This document shows positions 9,531 to 19,990 of a DNA stretch of 64,000 nucleotides, piece after piece (positions within the stretch are counted from its first letter, which is position 1; the number at the start of each line of letters is the position of its first letter). The DNA comes from Pictodentalium vernedei (Eukaryota > Mollusca > Scaphopoda > Dentaliida > Dentaliidae), in assembly GCA_031216915.1 (NCBI GenBank), contig CM062296.1, forward strand, positions 456,396,681 to 456,460,680, written 5' to 3'. The notes under the pieces were generated by a model, which was not told where the DNA came from, made no database searches, and saw nothing but the letters and a program-made list of their open reading frames with translations. Position numbers and translations under genes: made by a program.

Positions 9531-9630
9531 CAGCTAAGTCTGGGTCATTGGTACAGTATAAAAATGTTAAAAAATTTATAGTAATTTATATATTTTTTAT
9601 ACTTACCAATGACCCAGACGGGGATGGCCC
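9531..9630. repeat. DIRS copy 1 internal complementary region
   Basis: 9531-9565 is the complement of the left end of the element (CAGCTAAGTCTGG... to ...TATAAAAAT). 9566-9630 is the complement of the right end (GTTAAAAAATTTATAG... to ...GACCCAGAC). The two are joined in the order expected if this region templates end-to-end circle formation, as proposed for DIRS1 replication. Confidence 0.85.
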
Positions 9631-9693
9631 TCCCTGAGTTGGGAACTCTTGCCTCCCCGCTGAGTACATAGCGCTGACCAGGCACTGCCAGTA

Positions 9694-9921
9694 AGAATGA
9701 TATTTGGCGCCAATTTCGGGACGACTGCGTCACTGCGCATGCGCAGTAGAGTCGTACTATGGAGGTCCTTTAGGACATGATTTCTTTTTGTTTTGGATGC
9801 AAATTTTGGGGATTGGGGGGCAAAATTTGTGTTTGGCCCTGGTTTTTGTGGAGTTAGCACCAGCTAAGTCTGGGTCATTGGTAAGTATAAAAAATATATA
9901 AATTACTATAAATTTTTTAAC
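9694..9921 (-). repeat. DIRS copy 1 right inverted terminal repeat
   Basis: Complement of the left ITR plus a right-only extension (GTAAGTATAAAAAATATATA... to TTTTTTAAC). It contains the NRF1-type palindrome at 9732-9747. About one mismatch to the left ITR over ~195 nt. Confidence 0.85.
9732..9747. promoter_or_regulatory. NRF1-type palindrome in DIRS right ITR
   Basis: Second copy of ACTGCGCATGCGCAGT in this element, intact, in the inverted repeat. Confidence 0.55.
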
Positions 9922-10548
9922 TTTCGAACCAATTTATGATAATCGAATCAGGGATCAGGTCGTTTCGTCCCATGGTCGTTTCATCCCAGGATGTTTCGTC
10001 CCATGTAGATTTTTCACTTTGGTCGTTTCGTCCCATGTGGATTTTTCACTTTGGACATTTCGTCCCATCCGAGATTGACGTGAAAGCGACTAGCTTCCCT
10101 AATTTAAAAACTTATCTTGTTCTGTAACAAACATGTAATTGTTGTTTTTTAGGTTCTTTTTTATTTGTGTGAATTTGTCGGTCAATCAAACAAACCATTA
10201 TGTCGTTTGTTACTAAAATCACAATGTGGACTCGCAGTATTTTTTGTTTGTTTTCAATAATTTTGATAATGATTGTAATTATATTTTTGTTGTTGTTAAT
10301 TGTGTGAATAAGTCGGTCTGTCAAACACTTTTACTTGCTGGTTGTTACAGCCTTCTGTTGTGTGTGATTGATCAAGCCGGCTCTTTGTATAAACACCAGT
10401 GCGTCTCTTTGATATGTCTGTATGGGCATAATAGGACCGACTGCTGCCTTTCAAACCTAGGAGACTTGTTTTTATATGCTTGACTATATATTTTACAACA
10501 TCCACCCATCAACATCATTTCTGTACTGTAACTGGTACTGTTACAATC

Positions 10549-10770
10549 ATGGAACGCGGTATTCCAAATTCGTGTATTTCCTGTGGTAATGAAGTAAGAT
10601 TTCGCCAACAAGGTCTACAATACGACGACTGCATGCGTTGGCAACACCGTACTTGTGGCACGGAAATCACCCAATCTTAGTATAAAATGGCAGCCAGAAA
10701 TAATGGTATCATTGACTGGACATGTGATGACTGTACAGCTGCTCGAGACGCCAGTGTTGATGTTGGACAT
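10549..10770 (+). pseudogene. PHD-type zinc-finger remnant inside the MULE
   Basis: Translation from the ATG at 10549 gives MERGIPNSCISCGNEV..., then DDCMRWQHRTC, a TAG at 10678, and on in the same frame ...IDWTCDDC. The spacing CxxC ... (C)xxC ... WxHxxC ... WxCxxC is that of a PHD finger. The expected first Cys of the second pair is replaced (QYDDC), and the in-frame TAG cuts the domain before its last CxxC. From memory, this kind of finger is found at the N-terminus of some invertebrate MULE transposases. The piece is then probably the surviving start of the transposase gene, the rest having been deleted. No catalytic region follows. Confidence 0.6.
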
Positions 10771-10814
10771 TTCTCAGTGACCATGTCGCAGACTTCGTCG
10801 ACAAACACTTCATT

Positions 10815-11090
10815 AACAGCGGGGAAAATCTCCACCTGCTTCCGGGCCTCCCTTCCCCGAGATATAAATTTCGGGGAAAAAATGCTGGCTTCCCATCCAC
10901 ATGTCACTGGTCGTCAAGGACGGAACAGTTGTAAAATAAAACCCGAGCCTCTGTTATCAATGGGGGTTGCAAACAACGAAGAAAATATCCACTTGCTGCC
11001 GGGTCTCCCCGATATAAATTTCGGGGGAAAAATGCTGGCTTCCCCATCCACATGTCACTGGTCGTCACAGACGGAACAGTTGTAAAATAA
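10815..11090 (+). repeat. ~170-nt tandem duplication inside the MULE
   Basis: The segment with GATATAAATTTCGGGG, AAAATGCTGGCTTCCC and CATGTCACTGGTCGTCA occurs twice (about 10820-10940 and 10985-11085). Each copy ends GGAACAGTTGTAAAATAAA. It duplicates sequence downstream of the PHD remnant. Confidence 0.65.
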
Positions 11091-11412
11091 AAAGGGTTGT
11101 GACTTAACCCTTTAACAAATCGGTCAAAACTGCCCCAAAAATGAATAAGCCTGAAATGTCTTACATTTTCCCCAGTAAAACCATGTGTATATGGATATTA
11201 TTGGAACTAACTGATCAAGCTGATTCTGATGATATCCATATTTGCATAGTCTCACTGAGAAATAATCACAAAAAATCAACCAAATTTGAGATTACCTAGC
11301 CAATCTCGGATGGTACGAAACGTCCAAAGTGAAAAATCTACATGGGACGAAACGACCAAAATAAATGGGACGAAACGACCATGGGAAGAAACGACTAGAA
11401 CCCATCGAATCA

Positions 11413-11630
11413 CCACAAATCTTTTCGTAAATTGAACTTAATTGCTGGAATATGTTCTTTCACATACTGAATGAAATCGTTGGTCAGTTTTCTCTTCCGT
11501 GCGTTGGATAACAGGTGCGTCCTCAACTTTCATCCATGAATATCTAGTTGAAATAATAAATAACAAGTATATAAACATTTACAAATACCGTTCACACTTT
11601 AGCTATGAAAAAATATATGTAGTATTGCTA
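11413..11630. other. No gene seen
   Basis: AT-rich spacer between the MULE and the first palindrome; no supported feature. Confidence 0.4.
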
Positions 11631-11672
11631 CAAATTCCTGGAGAATGCCACAAGGCATTCTGCAGGAATTTG
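11631..11672. repeat. 42-nt near-perfect palindrome, copy 1
   Basis: Arm CAAATTCCTGGAGAATGCC with its complement, one to two mismatches and almost no loop. Its core is shared with the palindrome at 11996-12035, but the flanks are unrelated. Confidence 0.8.
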
Positions 11673-11844
11673 GACCAATATAGGCATACTGTTAATCAAT
11701 AAAAGGCTCTTCCAAGTCGAATAGGCTTCTACGACCTGCTGGTCCAACTTGGGCTGTGCTAGGAAGGCTGAATATGGTTTACCCATGCACAGACATGGTG
11801 TGTGTAAAAAAGAATTTCGGCCTCTGATCAACTTGACATGCTTC

Positions 11845-12180
11845 CAGGGGCGTAGGAAGCATATTGGATTTGGGAGGGCATTAGCACATACCGATACAGC
11901 TGGAATTCACCACAATAGTAGCTTTTCCCTCCAATACTACATACGTCATACATGGTTAAAACCCACAACTTTGTTCATAAATATTATATTTTTACAATTT
12001 CCTGGAGAATGCCTTAAGGCATTCTCCAGGAAATTATAATAATAATCTTTTATGAACAAAATATTTTCCATAAAATCTATCATTAGTACATATTTATTCA
12101 TATTACCCATACATATACCGATGGAGGAAAGTTGGAGGGGCATGTGCCCCCTACCCCCCTTCCCTGGTTCCTAGCCCCTG
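11845..12180. mobile_element. hAT-type MITE
   Basis: The left end CAGGGGCGTAGGAAGC and right end (complement) CAGGGGCTAGGAACC are hAT-style termini starting CAGGGG. The flanks ATGCTTC / ATGCCTTC form an imperfect 8-bp target duplication. Non-coding, 336 bp. A 40-nt perfect palindrome sits in its middle. Confidence 0.6.
11996..12035. repeat. 40-nt perfect palindrome, copy 2
   Basis: AATTTCCTGGAGAATGCCTT followed directly by its exact complement: no loop and no mismatch. Same core as the palindrome at 11631-11672. Confidence 0.9.
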
Positions 12181-12434
12181 ATGCCTTCTATCTCTGAACA
12201 CCTGTATACACAGGGTGGTGGTATCAACGAGCGACTCATATGATGATGCATGCTTCAAACTCCACATATGGTGACAAATGATTTCCTGGCCCTTGTACCT
12301 TTTGTTGGTGATCTTATGAACCCCCCTGGCATATTTTCTTTTCACTTTTGAGGCAAGCTTAACAACAGGACTTTCTGCACTCTTTTTCTTGGCCTTTGGC
12401 ATTTCTTTAAGCTGTATAAGAAATAAACCTTTGT

Positions 12435-12663
12435 TTAACCCCCTGCACTCTGATATCAAACTTCCAATGATGTAAAAATTTTAACTTTTTATGTAGGTTT
12501 ACCCCACTTATGTTGGCAAAAATTCATCAATTGATATTTTGTTTGAAATAGCGCCATTGGAGCTCTGTCAAACAAAATATAAATTGATGATTTTTTCCCA
12601 ACACAGGGGAGATGACCCTGCATAAAAAGTGAGAATTATCGACATCAGAGTGCAGTGGGTGAA
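12435..12663. mobile_element. TTAA-type MITE with ~100-bp inverted ends
   Basis: The left arm CCCCCTGCACTCTGATATC... and right arm ...GACATCAGAGTGCAGTGGG are inverted over ~100 nt. Shared inner words include CATCAAT and ATATTTTGTTTG. The left flank is TTAA; the right flank reads TGAA, a one-base variant. This fits a piggyBac-like TTAA target, but the assignment is only from the ends. Confidence 0.65.
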
Positions 12664-12845
12664 ACATTTTAATGTAATGATGTCTCCTTGATGCCTCACT
12701 TAACTCCTTGGAGCCTCAGCTAAAGCGAGGGTTGGTGGCGCTGATGGAATCCCTGGGTCAGGAGACATGTAATTTAATTTTTGTATCATGGCCGGTCTCC
12801 CAAAACTCTCTCTCTCGCTTCTCTCGCTCTCGCCTCTCTCTTTCC

Positions 12846-12878
<33 letters not shown>

Positions 12879-13100
12879 GTGTGGAGGGGGGGAGGCAAAA
12901 TTGCAGGAAACAATGTTATTCCTCCAGACACCACCCCCAAAAAAAACCGACAAAAAGTCCCCACAAACTGCTTCCACCACCCTGACGGCAGTGATCTGGA
13001 TGACTTAAGAGCATCCCAGTCTGGCGTGTATGTGTGTGTGGGGGGGGGGGGGGGGGGGGGGTGCGTGTGTGTGTGTGTGATGCCTAGGTCACGCTACCAC
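12664..13100. repeat. CT microsatellite and poly-G tract
   Basis: A long (CT)n tract at 12800-12880, then a run of ~22 G at 13040-13061 followed by (TG)n. The open frames over this stretch on both strands are translations of the microsatellite, not genes. Confidence 0.8.
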
Positions 13101-14060
13101 TAATTTTAAATGTGACCATATAATATTGACCAAGATAACTGGTGTTTTGCCTATGACCCCCAACTCTTCCTTTGATCACAAGTGGAGAGGCGGGCACAGG
13201 TAATAGCAGGGTAACTTGATCACATTCAAAAAAGTTTGGGGTTGTGCGGCCTGGGAATCACTCAAATCCCCACCCTATCCTCCCACTACACCATTTACAC
13301 AATTATTCTTCACCTTATGGAATTCTGCCATTGCAACCAACCCCCAACCCACCCCACCCCACATAATTTGTCAGTTTGACAGAGCTGTTGCAAACACTGA
13401 CACAACATACTCCACAGAGTCACCCAGATACAGTTCACGTCTCTTTGATTTACACAGTTCTAGTTGACCGAGAAAAGTTCGGAAAAAACAATCAATCTCG
13501 AGTTATTTCTTATTGATCAAGTGTGGATTTTGCCGATTCGAAATAGGTAAAAATACACGCAAGCAAAACTAAATTCATCGTGAAAAATAGAATGCAGATA
13601 AATATGTACTTTTCCTCCTGCTAAAAGGTGAATGAAATGCAATGCTTTCAGCCGAAAAGTAAGTCTCGGTCCGGTCGAATGACCCTGTTGTCGAAGAGTG
13701 AAAAAAATAGAACGGGGAATTCCCATACACAAAATTTGGAAACTAGACAGGGTGCTAATGATTTCCAACTAAATAACATAATATGCAGATTCCAGATAAC
13801 ACTGTAACTTTATCATTTAAAGAGTAAAATATTAATGAAACTTTTGATTCAAAGTTTTGTTCCTTTGTGTTACCTTTCGATTTTTGCGACGTGATTAAAG
13901 TTGAAGTGACCCGCATTTGGTAAAGAGTCGATATCGGTAAAATGACTGATATTCAAATGGTAAAGCATGACTGGTAATAGCAAAATGTAGAAAAAAGGCG
14001 AGAAAAATGCGTTGTTTTTACATAAAAGGGAAAGTCCCCTATTCTTCAGCTTTACCATTC
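13101..14060. other. No gene seen
   Basis: Mixed-composition sequence with only short, unrelated ORFs. No repeat structure or exon supported by splice sites was recognised. Confidence 0.4.
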
Positions 14061-14074
14061 AAATTAAGGGGCTA

Positions 14075-14330
14075 TAGCCTATATAAGTAATGGAATTTGG
14101 TTTGTTTTGAAATTCTTACCTCTCATATTCCTTAAGGGCCTATATAAGTAATGAAATTTTGTTTTTGAAATTCTCACCTCTCAGATGCCTTAAATTCAGA
14201 TTAAATATACACAAATTATACATCAAAATGAAGGTTGGGATGTATAGAACACGAAACACATGGGTAATCAACTCATAGAGTCGACTGTAGGCACCACTGG
14301 TTCCTGGAAGTCTGCTGCCGTATTCACACC
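14075..14330 (-). repeat. Third, truncated copy of the TTAA inverted-repeat family
   Basis: Reverse orientation of the right end of the family seen at 28.4-29.35 kb. It shares CTATATAAGTAATG, TTAAATTCAGATTAAATATA, CATCAAAATGAAGGTTGGG and GTCGACTGTAGGCACCACTG. A ~72-nt piece of the outer part is duplicated in tandem (14075 and 14148). Confidence 0.65.
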
Positions 14331-14393
14331 AAAATTGAGTTTCTGAGGCATTGGGAAAAATGTCAACAAATTGACCAAAGTTAGGTTGGACGA

Positions 14394-14398
14394 CCCCT
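14394..14398. repeat. Gypsy target-site duplication, left
   Basis: CCCCT, repeated at 28437-28441 on the other side of the Gypsy element. The empty site reads ...GGACGACCCCTTAAATTC at 37335-37352. Confidence 0.85.
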
Positions 14399-15372
14399 TG
14401 TTACGGTGTGGAATTATTAATGATATTGGTAACAGAAAGAAATCTGAGAATCAGCAACAAAACTATGAATTTAACTATTCTGAAATTTAATTAAAAAAAA
14501 ATTGATATAAAAAAATGATACAAAGATCTTTTACACTAATTGGGTTACAGAAAATAAAAAAAACAATGGTACTTATCAATTATAGAATTAGTCCAAAGTA
14601 CAGTTTGACAGAATCCAGTAATCCAGTGGTGAAGTATCTTCTGAAGAAAGTTACCAGCTGGTAGATGTAGTATTAAATCCAAGAATGTCTCTTCAGAAAC
14701 AGTATCCCGTAGATTTATAATAAAATTTTCACTTAGAAATTTCAGCAGTCTCCAATAAAATATAATAAAATTCTCCACAAAATTCAAATGGAGTAAAAAT
14801 CCAAGAAGTATTGGCGCCACAGGTAATTTCCAAACAATCCAGTAGAATCCTGGCTTTTCACAAAATATTATTCTGTTTCACAGAAAGTATAAATTCTCTT
14901 TTCCAAGACGAACAAATTCTCTTCAAAATTCTCTTTTGGAATCAATCTTCCAAATTCACAAAGAAGCACTGCTTCTATAATAAATGCACTGCTCTGAAAC
15001 AATAATAATCTCCAATGGAAACAATTGAAGTTAGTCTTTCTGAAATGGTTTTCTAAAATGAGTTTTTGAATTCTGTTGACAAACCTTTATATAGTAACCA
15101 GATAGAATGTTCCAGAAGAGGAAGTTTCTGCAATGTTCTATTAGTTTCTGAAGAATTCTGTTAAGGTTCAAGTAAACAAGGTCATTGACCTATTTAAACA
15201 ATTAAACAATCAACAGCTATATGTACAATATATCAGTGTAACAAAGATGTAAACAAGGTCACTGAGTGCAAAAGAGTTAGACCAGTCAGAAAATGCAGAA
15301 ATAAAAAAAATCTTTCTCACATAATTATCAACTTGAGGATATCAATCTCAATATAATATGGGGGCTATAACA
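14399..15372 (-). repeat. Gypsy 3' LTR (left copy)
   Basis: 974 bp, TGTTACGGTG...GCTATAACA on the plus strand, nearly identical to 27463-28436. Just inside it, on the element's strand, is a purine-rich stretch (AAGGCGGGG) fitting a polypurine tract. Confidence 0.92.
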
Positions 15373-15542
15373 CACCCCGCCTTAAAAGAAAAAGTTTGAA
15401 GGTACTGAAAACTTTTTACATCATAATTTTAGCAGACTCTGACTGGTTTACAATACACACACCCCATAATCTTCACAATTTTTTTTTTTTAATAAACATA
15501 TATACACTTGAAGTGAATAGGGACCGATCATATCATTTTAAA

Positions 15543-16480
15543 TTAGGATATTCTGGAAAGAGCATCAGCTACAACATTATCTCTTCCCGAAATATGCCTA
15601 ATCTGTAAATTATATTCTTGAAGGGCTAAACTCCAGCGCAATAATCTTTGATTCTTGTTTTTCATTTTATTGATAAATGTTAAGGGGTTATGATCGGTGT
15701 AAACTGTAATTGGACATTGGGCGGTTCCTAGATACACATCAAAATGGATTAATGCCAAAATTAGAGCCGAAGTTTCTTTTTCTACTGTAGAGTAATTCTT
15801 TTGATGTTTGAGAAATTTTCTGGAAAAATAACATACAGGGTGATCAATACCTAGGGAATCTTCCTGGGCAATATACCCACCTGCTCCATTGTCACTTGCA
15901 TCTATGAATAATTTGAAGGGCTTTTCATAATTGGGACTGGCCAGGACAGGGGAATTATTTAATAAAGTTTTTATTCTGTTAAAGGATTTCTGACATTCCT
16001 CAGTCCAAACAAACCTAACCCTTTTGCTCAATAAACCGGTCAAAGGGGAGACAACATCTGAAAAATTTAAACAAAATTTTCTATAATATCCAGCCATGCC
16101 TAAGAATCTCATGAGCTCTTTTTTAGAGTTTGGTACTGGAAAATTTACAATGGCATCAACTTTAGCCGCAATCGGTCTCACCTGCCCCTGCCCCACAACA
16201 TGACCTAAATAATTTACAGTTGCTTTGCCAAATTCTGATTTTACCAAGTTAATAGTTAGGTTGGCTTGGGTCACTTTGTCAAAAAATTCTTGAATATGCT
16301 TTAGATGATCAGCCCAATTTGTATCTGTGTGTATAATAACATCATCAATATAAGCTTCACTGTGATCTTGGTCTGCAATTAAGTGGTTAACCATGCGCTG
16401 GAACGTTGCCGGAGAGTTTTTCATGCCAAAAGGGGTTACTTTATATTGATACAACCCAAATGGGGTAACAAAAGCAGATA
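15543..16480 (-). pseudogene. Gypsy pol, C-terminal part: reverse transcriptase end and RNase H
   Basis: Downstream piece of the gag-pol frame, cut off by the DIRS insertion. It includes the reverse transcriptase core with YQYKVTPFGMKNSPATFQR and the catalytic AYIDDVIIH. The connection domain and an RNase H follow: LFIDASDNGAGGYIAQ, ALILALIHFDVYL, VYTDHNPLTFI. The frame ends in ISGRDNVVADALSR, with no chromodomain or further ORF before the LTR. Fossil: separated from its upstream part by one insertion. Confidence 0.9.
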
Positions 16481-16680
16481 TTTTTATACTGTACCAATGA
16501 CCCAGACATAGCTGGTGCTAACTCTTAAAATATAGGGCCAAACACAAATTTTGCCCCCCAATCCCCAAAATTTGCATCTAAAACTAAAGAAAACATGTCC
16601 TGAAAGGCCCTCCACACTTCGCCCCTACTGCGCATGCGCAGTGTCAAGGACGTTCCGAAATTGGCGCCATTAATCATTCT
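16481..16680 (+). repeat. DIRS copy 2 left inverted terminal repeat
   Basis: Starts ATTTTTATACTGTACC. It has the same layout as copy 1 but a distinct subfamily sequence (CCCAGACATAGCTGG versus CCCAGACTTAGCTGG). It includes the intact NRF1-type palindrome at 16627-16642. Confidence 0.85.
16627..16642. promoter_or_regulatory. NRF1-type palindrome, DIRS copy 2 left
   Basis: ACTGCGCATGCGCAGT, identical to copy 1, although the 15 nt on each side differ between the copies. Confidence 0.55.
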
Positions 16681-17859
16681 AAGTTTGGCCCTTCATCAGT
16701 TAACATTTGACTGATTTTTGTGCTTTTAAATCTCAGTTTAAATGATGCCAGACACATAAATATTAGTGAAATGGTGATTCTAAGGAGGATAGAGAAGGAG
16801 GAGAGGAAAAGAATGTGTGACAGAATATTATCAGGGCTGTAACTTAAAATTTTTTAATGAAATTATGTTAAGTTACCTATTTTCAAGGCAGCAGCCATTT
16901 TGTTGTCATTCTGATTATTTAGTTGCACTGTTTTTTTTAAGTGTTTTCCTCTCTCCCTGTCCTTTAAGTTCCCCCTTGCTATTCTCCCATGCTTTTGGCA
17001 TAGTTTCTGTAATTATTATTACTAAAATTTCTTGGGAGTTTTAGCTGAATAACAGAATGAATTCTGTTCTTTCCCCATGTTTACGTCTTCACCTACGGGT
17101 GGTTAGGCGTTGTGTTCTGCATCTACCATCTGATGTTCTGCAGTTTCTTCCCTGGAAGTCTCTGTTTTGCATCAGATAGTGTATTTTTGGTAACTGATTT
17201 TGGGCCTGGGTGCCTGGAGTCTTATTTTAGTGTTTTTACACTCATTGTTTACATTTACAACAGCCCTCTGTGTGAGGGGGGGATTTCTAAAAAATAATAT
17301 CTTTATGTTATTTTAATCATAACTAGATACATTATTATTGTTCGTAAGTGTTGAATAAATTGTTTAAAATATTTTTAAAATTTTTGTCCACACTTAGGCT
17401 TGGGATCCATTGGGGCTCAACGTTACTTTTCAGAAACTTGGGCTGTTCTGAAAAAATATTTTTTCAAAATATTTTGATTTCAATTATTTTTTCTATATTA
17501 ATGGATCATATTATTATTATGTATTTTGATTGCCAGGGGTTAGTGCGAGTACCAGGACTTGTTTTCTTTTCACTTTGAAAGGATATTGATCAATTGTTTT
17601 AAGAGGAAGTCTTCCTCTGACTTTATTATCATTCTATATGTGGTCAGTGTACTCGCATTAACTCCTGTTCTGTATCGTATGATTTCGATGACAATATGGG
17701 AAGCGTATGTCACGGTATGTTGTTGGGGATTTGGACACTTCGGTCCTTTCCCCGCAGGGTCACTCTACTTTATCAATTTCTATTTCAGACGATCAAGATT
17801 AGGGTGATGTATCTGTGATGTCTTCCAACAGTGTGCCTCCGTCGTCACAATTAATGAAG

Positions 17860-19990
17860 GGCTAGCGGAAAAGTGCTCATGTAAATACGCCAATTGCCTA
17901 AGAGGACCCTAGTAGGTTCGACGGCCTTTTGACGTCCGCTAGCTCGCCCGGTGTAGCATCCATTCACCGAATGGTTCGGCAGCCGGGTTCGTCCGTTGCG
18001 GTCTAGAAGGAATTTTGGGGTGATGCGAGCACTATAAATTAACTTAATGCACACCCAGTGACGGCGGATCGGAGGGAGAACGCAGGAAGCCTTTTAGTCC
18101 GGTTCATAGCTCGTTCCGGTCCATCCGGACGGCAAGCGAGAGAGGCCCCTCTCTCGTTCAACAACATCTGGCCCCAGATGTTGTGGTACAAAATGTGTCG
18201 CAAGCGGAGCATACGTCCGTCGCTCGGGACGCTCCGTTGTATAGGCAGTCCGCTGAGACTGCTAAGGCTTCCTCTTCTCGTCAGCGCACCTTGGCTGCGT
18301 GACCGCCGATATATTACCAGCTTCGCCGATCAAGGATTCTTCGGCGACCAGGTCACAACATCCGGTAGCCAGGGACACGAGGCCTGCAGACTCCGGACGT
18401 TCGCATAGGAAGTGTGCGGGAGTCAACGTACACGGAGCTTCCGGCGGCAATGCATCGTAAGACCGCTACTGCACAGGCCTCGGGAACGGATGTGCTTTCC
18501 TTAATAGCACAGTTTATCGCAGCATCCCAGCATCAACTGAATCTGTCGCATATTTTTTATCCGACGATGCTGGGTCGGGACGCTCCGCGGAAGCGGGTAC
18601 GGACGTCCGAAAGTTTCATCCGGTCCGACGGGATACCGAAAGGGATTCGGAGGATTTCGAGCTTTCCCTTTCGGAACAACATATGCTGTTGTGTATGTCA
18701 TCTGACTTGGTCTTCTACAGCTTCTTTCATCGGACCAGAATGCTGCGATGCCGGATAAGAAACTGATAGCGTCGGTGGACTTAGAAATTTTTGGTTCGGT
18801 TCAGGGACATCGTCCCTCAGTTCCGACATAGTCCAATAATGTCACACAAACTTTTGAATTATTGAACGACGCTTTATATATTATTATTTTATGCTTGCTA
18901 TCCAAGCATTTCTGGTTTCTTGTTCGAAGAGTTATGGAGATGTCTTTCAAAAGTGTGCCTCTGTCGTCATAGTTAATGACGAGTTAGCGGCAATAAGTGC
19001 TCATGGAATATGTCTATCGCCTACGGAGTGACATTCGCTAGCTCACCCGGTGTAGCGTACATTCATCGAATGGTTCGGCTGCCGGGTTCGTCCGTTGCGG
19101 TCTAGGAAGGAGATTTGGGTGATGCGAGCACTTTAATTACTTTAGTACTCACCCAGTGACGGCAGATTGAGGACAGATCGGAGGAAGCCTGTTAGTCCGG
19201 TTCCTGGCTTGTCCAGGTCCGTCCGGGCTGTGAGCGAGAGAGGTCCCTCTCTCGCCCAACAACATAGGGGACCGCATGTTGTGGTTCAGATATTTTACAT
19301 TCGGAGCATATGTCCGTTGGTCGGGACGCTCCGTTATATTGACAGTCCGAGAGACTGTCTTTAATGCTTCCTCATCCTCACAGCAGGGCACACGACCTCA
19401 CATTGGCTACGTGACCTCGAGTATCCGATCAGTTTCGGCATTCAGTGATTCCACGGCGAATAGGTCGCGCCATCCGGTAGCCAAGGGACACGAGGCCTAT
19501 ACACTCCGTTCGCTCGCATATTGGAAGTATGCACGGGGTAACGATCACGGAGCTTCCAGCGGCAATGCATCGTAAGACCGCTTCTCCTCAGGCCTCACTG
19601 ACGGACGTGCTATCTGAGTTAGCACAGTTGTTTCGCAGCATCCCAGCAATTGACAGTTTCTCGGTCGAATCAGGAATTATCCGACGGCGCTGGGTCGGTG
19701 CGGTCCGCGGTTGCATCAGCTACGGACGACCGAACGCTTTATAGGGTCCGACAGGATGGCAAAAGGGATTCGAAAGATTTTGAGTTTTCCCTTTAGTAGT
19801 ATCGGAAGATGCCTTTCATATCTTCTGGCATTATCTTCCAGTGATTATTATTTCGGACTTCATTGCTGCGATCTTGGATAAGAGACTTATAGCGTCATTG
19901 GACTCGGATTTTTCGATCGGTTCAGGGACATTGTCCCTGACTTACCGACGCAGTCCAATATTGTCATTACAACATGTGTTTTATTTTTCG
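17860..19990 (+). repeat. Tandem duplication within the decayed DIRS gag-like region
   Basis: Two successive ~1.05-kb segments (about 17860-18900 and 18930-19990) both correspond to the same part of ORF1 of copy 1. Each contains CCGGTGTAGC, CGAATGGTTCGGC and GGGTTCGTCCG. They differ from each other, so the duplication is not new. Confidence 0.7.

Larger units (their letters stand above)
2795..9921 (+). mobile_element. DIRS-type tyrosine-recombinase retrotransposon, copy 1, looks whole
   Basis: A 7.1-kb element with inverted terminal repeats (2795-2996 and 9694-9921) instead of direct LTRs. An internal complementary region near 9531-9630 joins the complements of its two outer ends. It has three overlapping ORFs: a Cys-rich gag-like protein; reverse transcriptase/RNase H with a methyltransferase-like tail; and a tyrosine recombinase. 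This is the known DIRS plan, in which a recombinase replaces integrase and no target duplication is made; none is visible here. The left and right repeats differ at about one position in ~195, so the copy is young. No break is obvious in the three frames, so it looks whole. Ends are placed to about 3 nt. Confidence 0.9.
9951..11403 (+). mobile_element. Mutator-like (MULE) DNA element, non-autonomous, 9-bp TSD
   Basis: A 1,453-bp element flanked by the 9-bp duplication ATCGAATCA (9942-9950 and 11404-11412), the target length typical of Mutator-like transposons. The ends are inverted repeats of ~110-125 nt built from short repeated words, GGTCGTTTCGTCCCATG and TAGATTTTTCACTTTGG. The left end starts GGGATCAGGTCGTTTC; the right end is its imperfect complement. 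The interior holds a broken PHD-finger ORF and a ~170-nt tandem duplication, but no transposase catalytic domain. It is therefore an internally deleted derivative, moved by an element elsewhere. Confidence 0.82.

Noticed and set aside
12708-13103. Several ORFs on both strands
   Set aside because: They translate the CT microsatellite and poly-G tract.
14545-15005. ORFs repeated at 27609-28069
   Set aside because: They lie within the two Gypsy LTRs and are duplicated only because the LTRs are.
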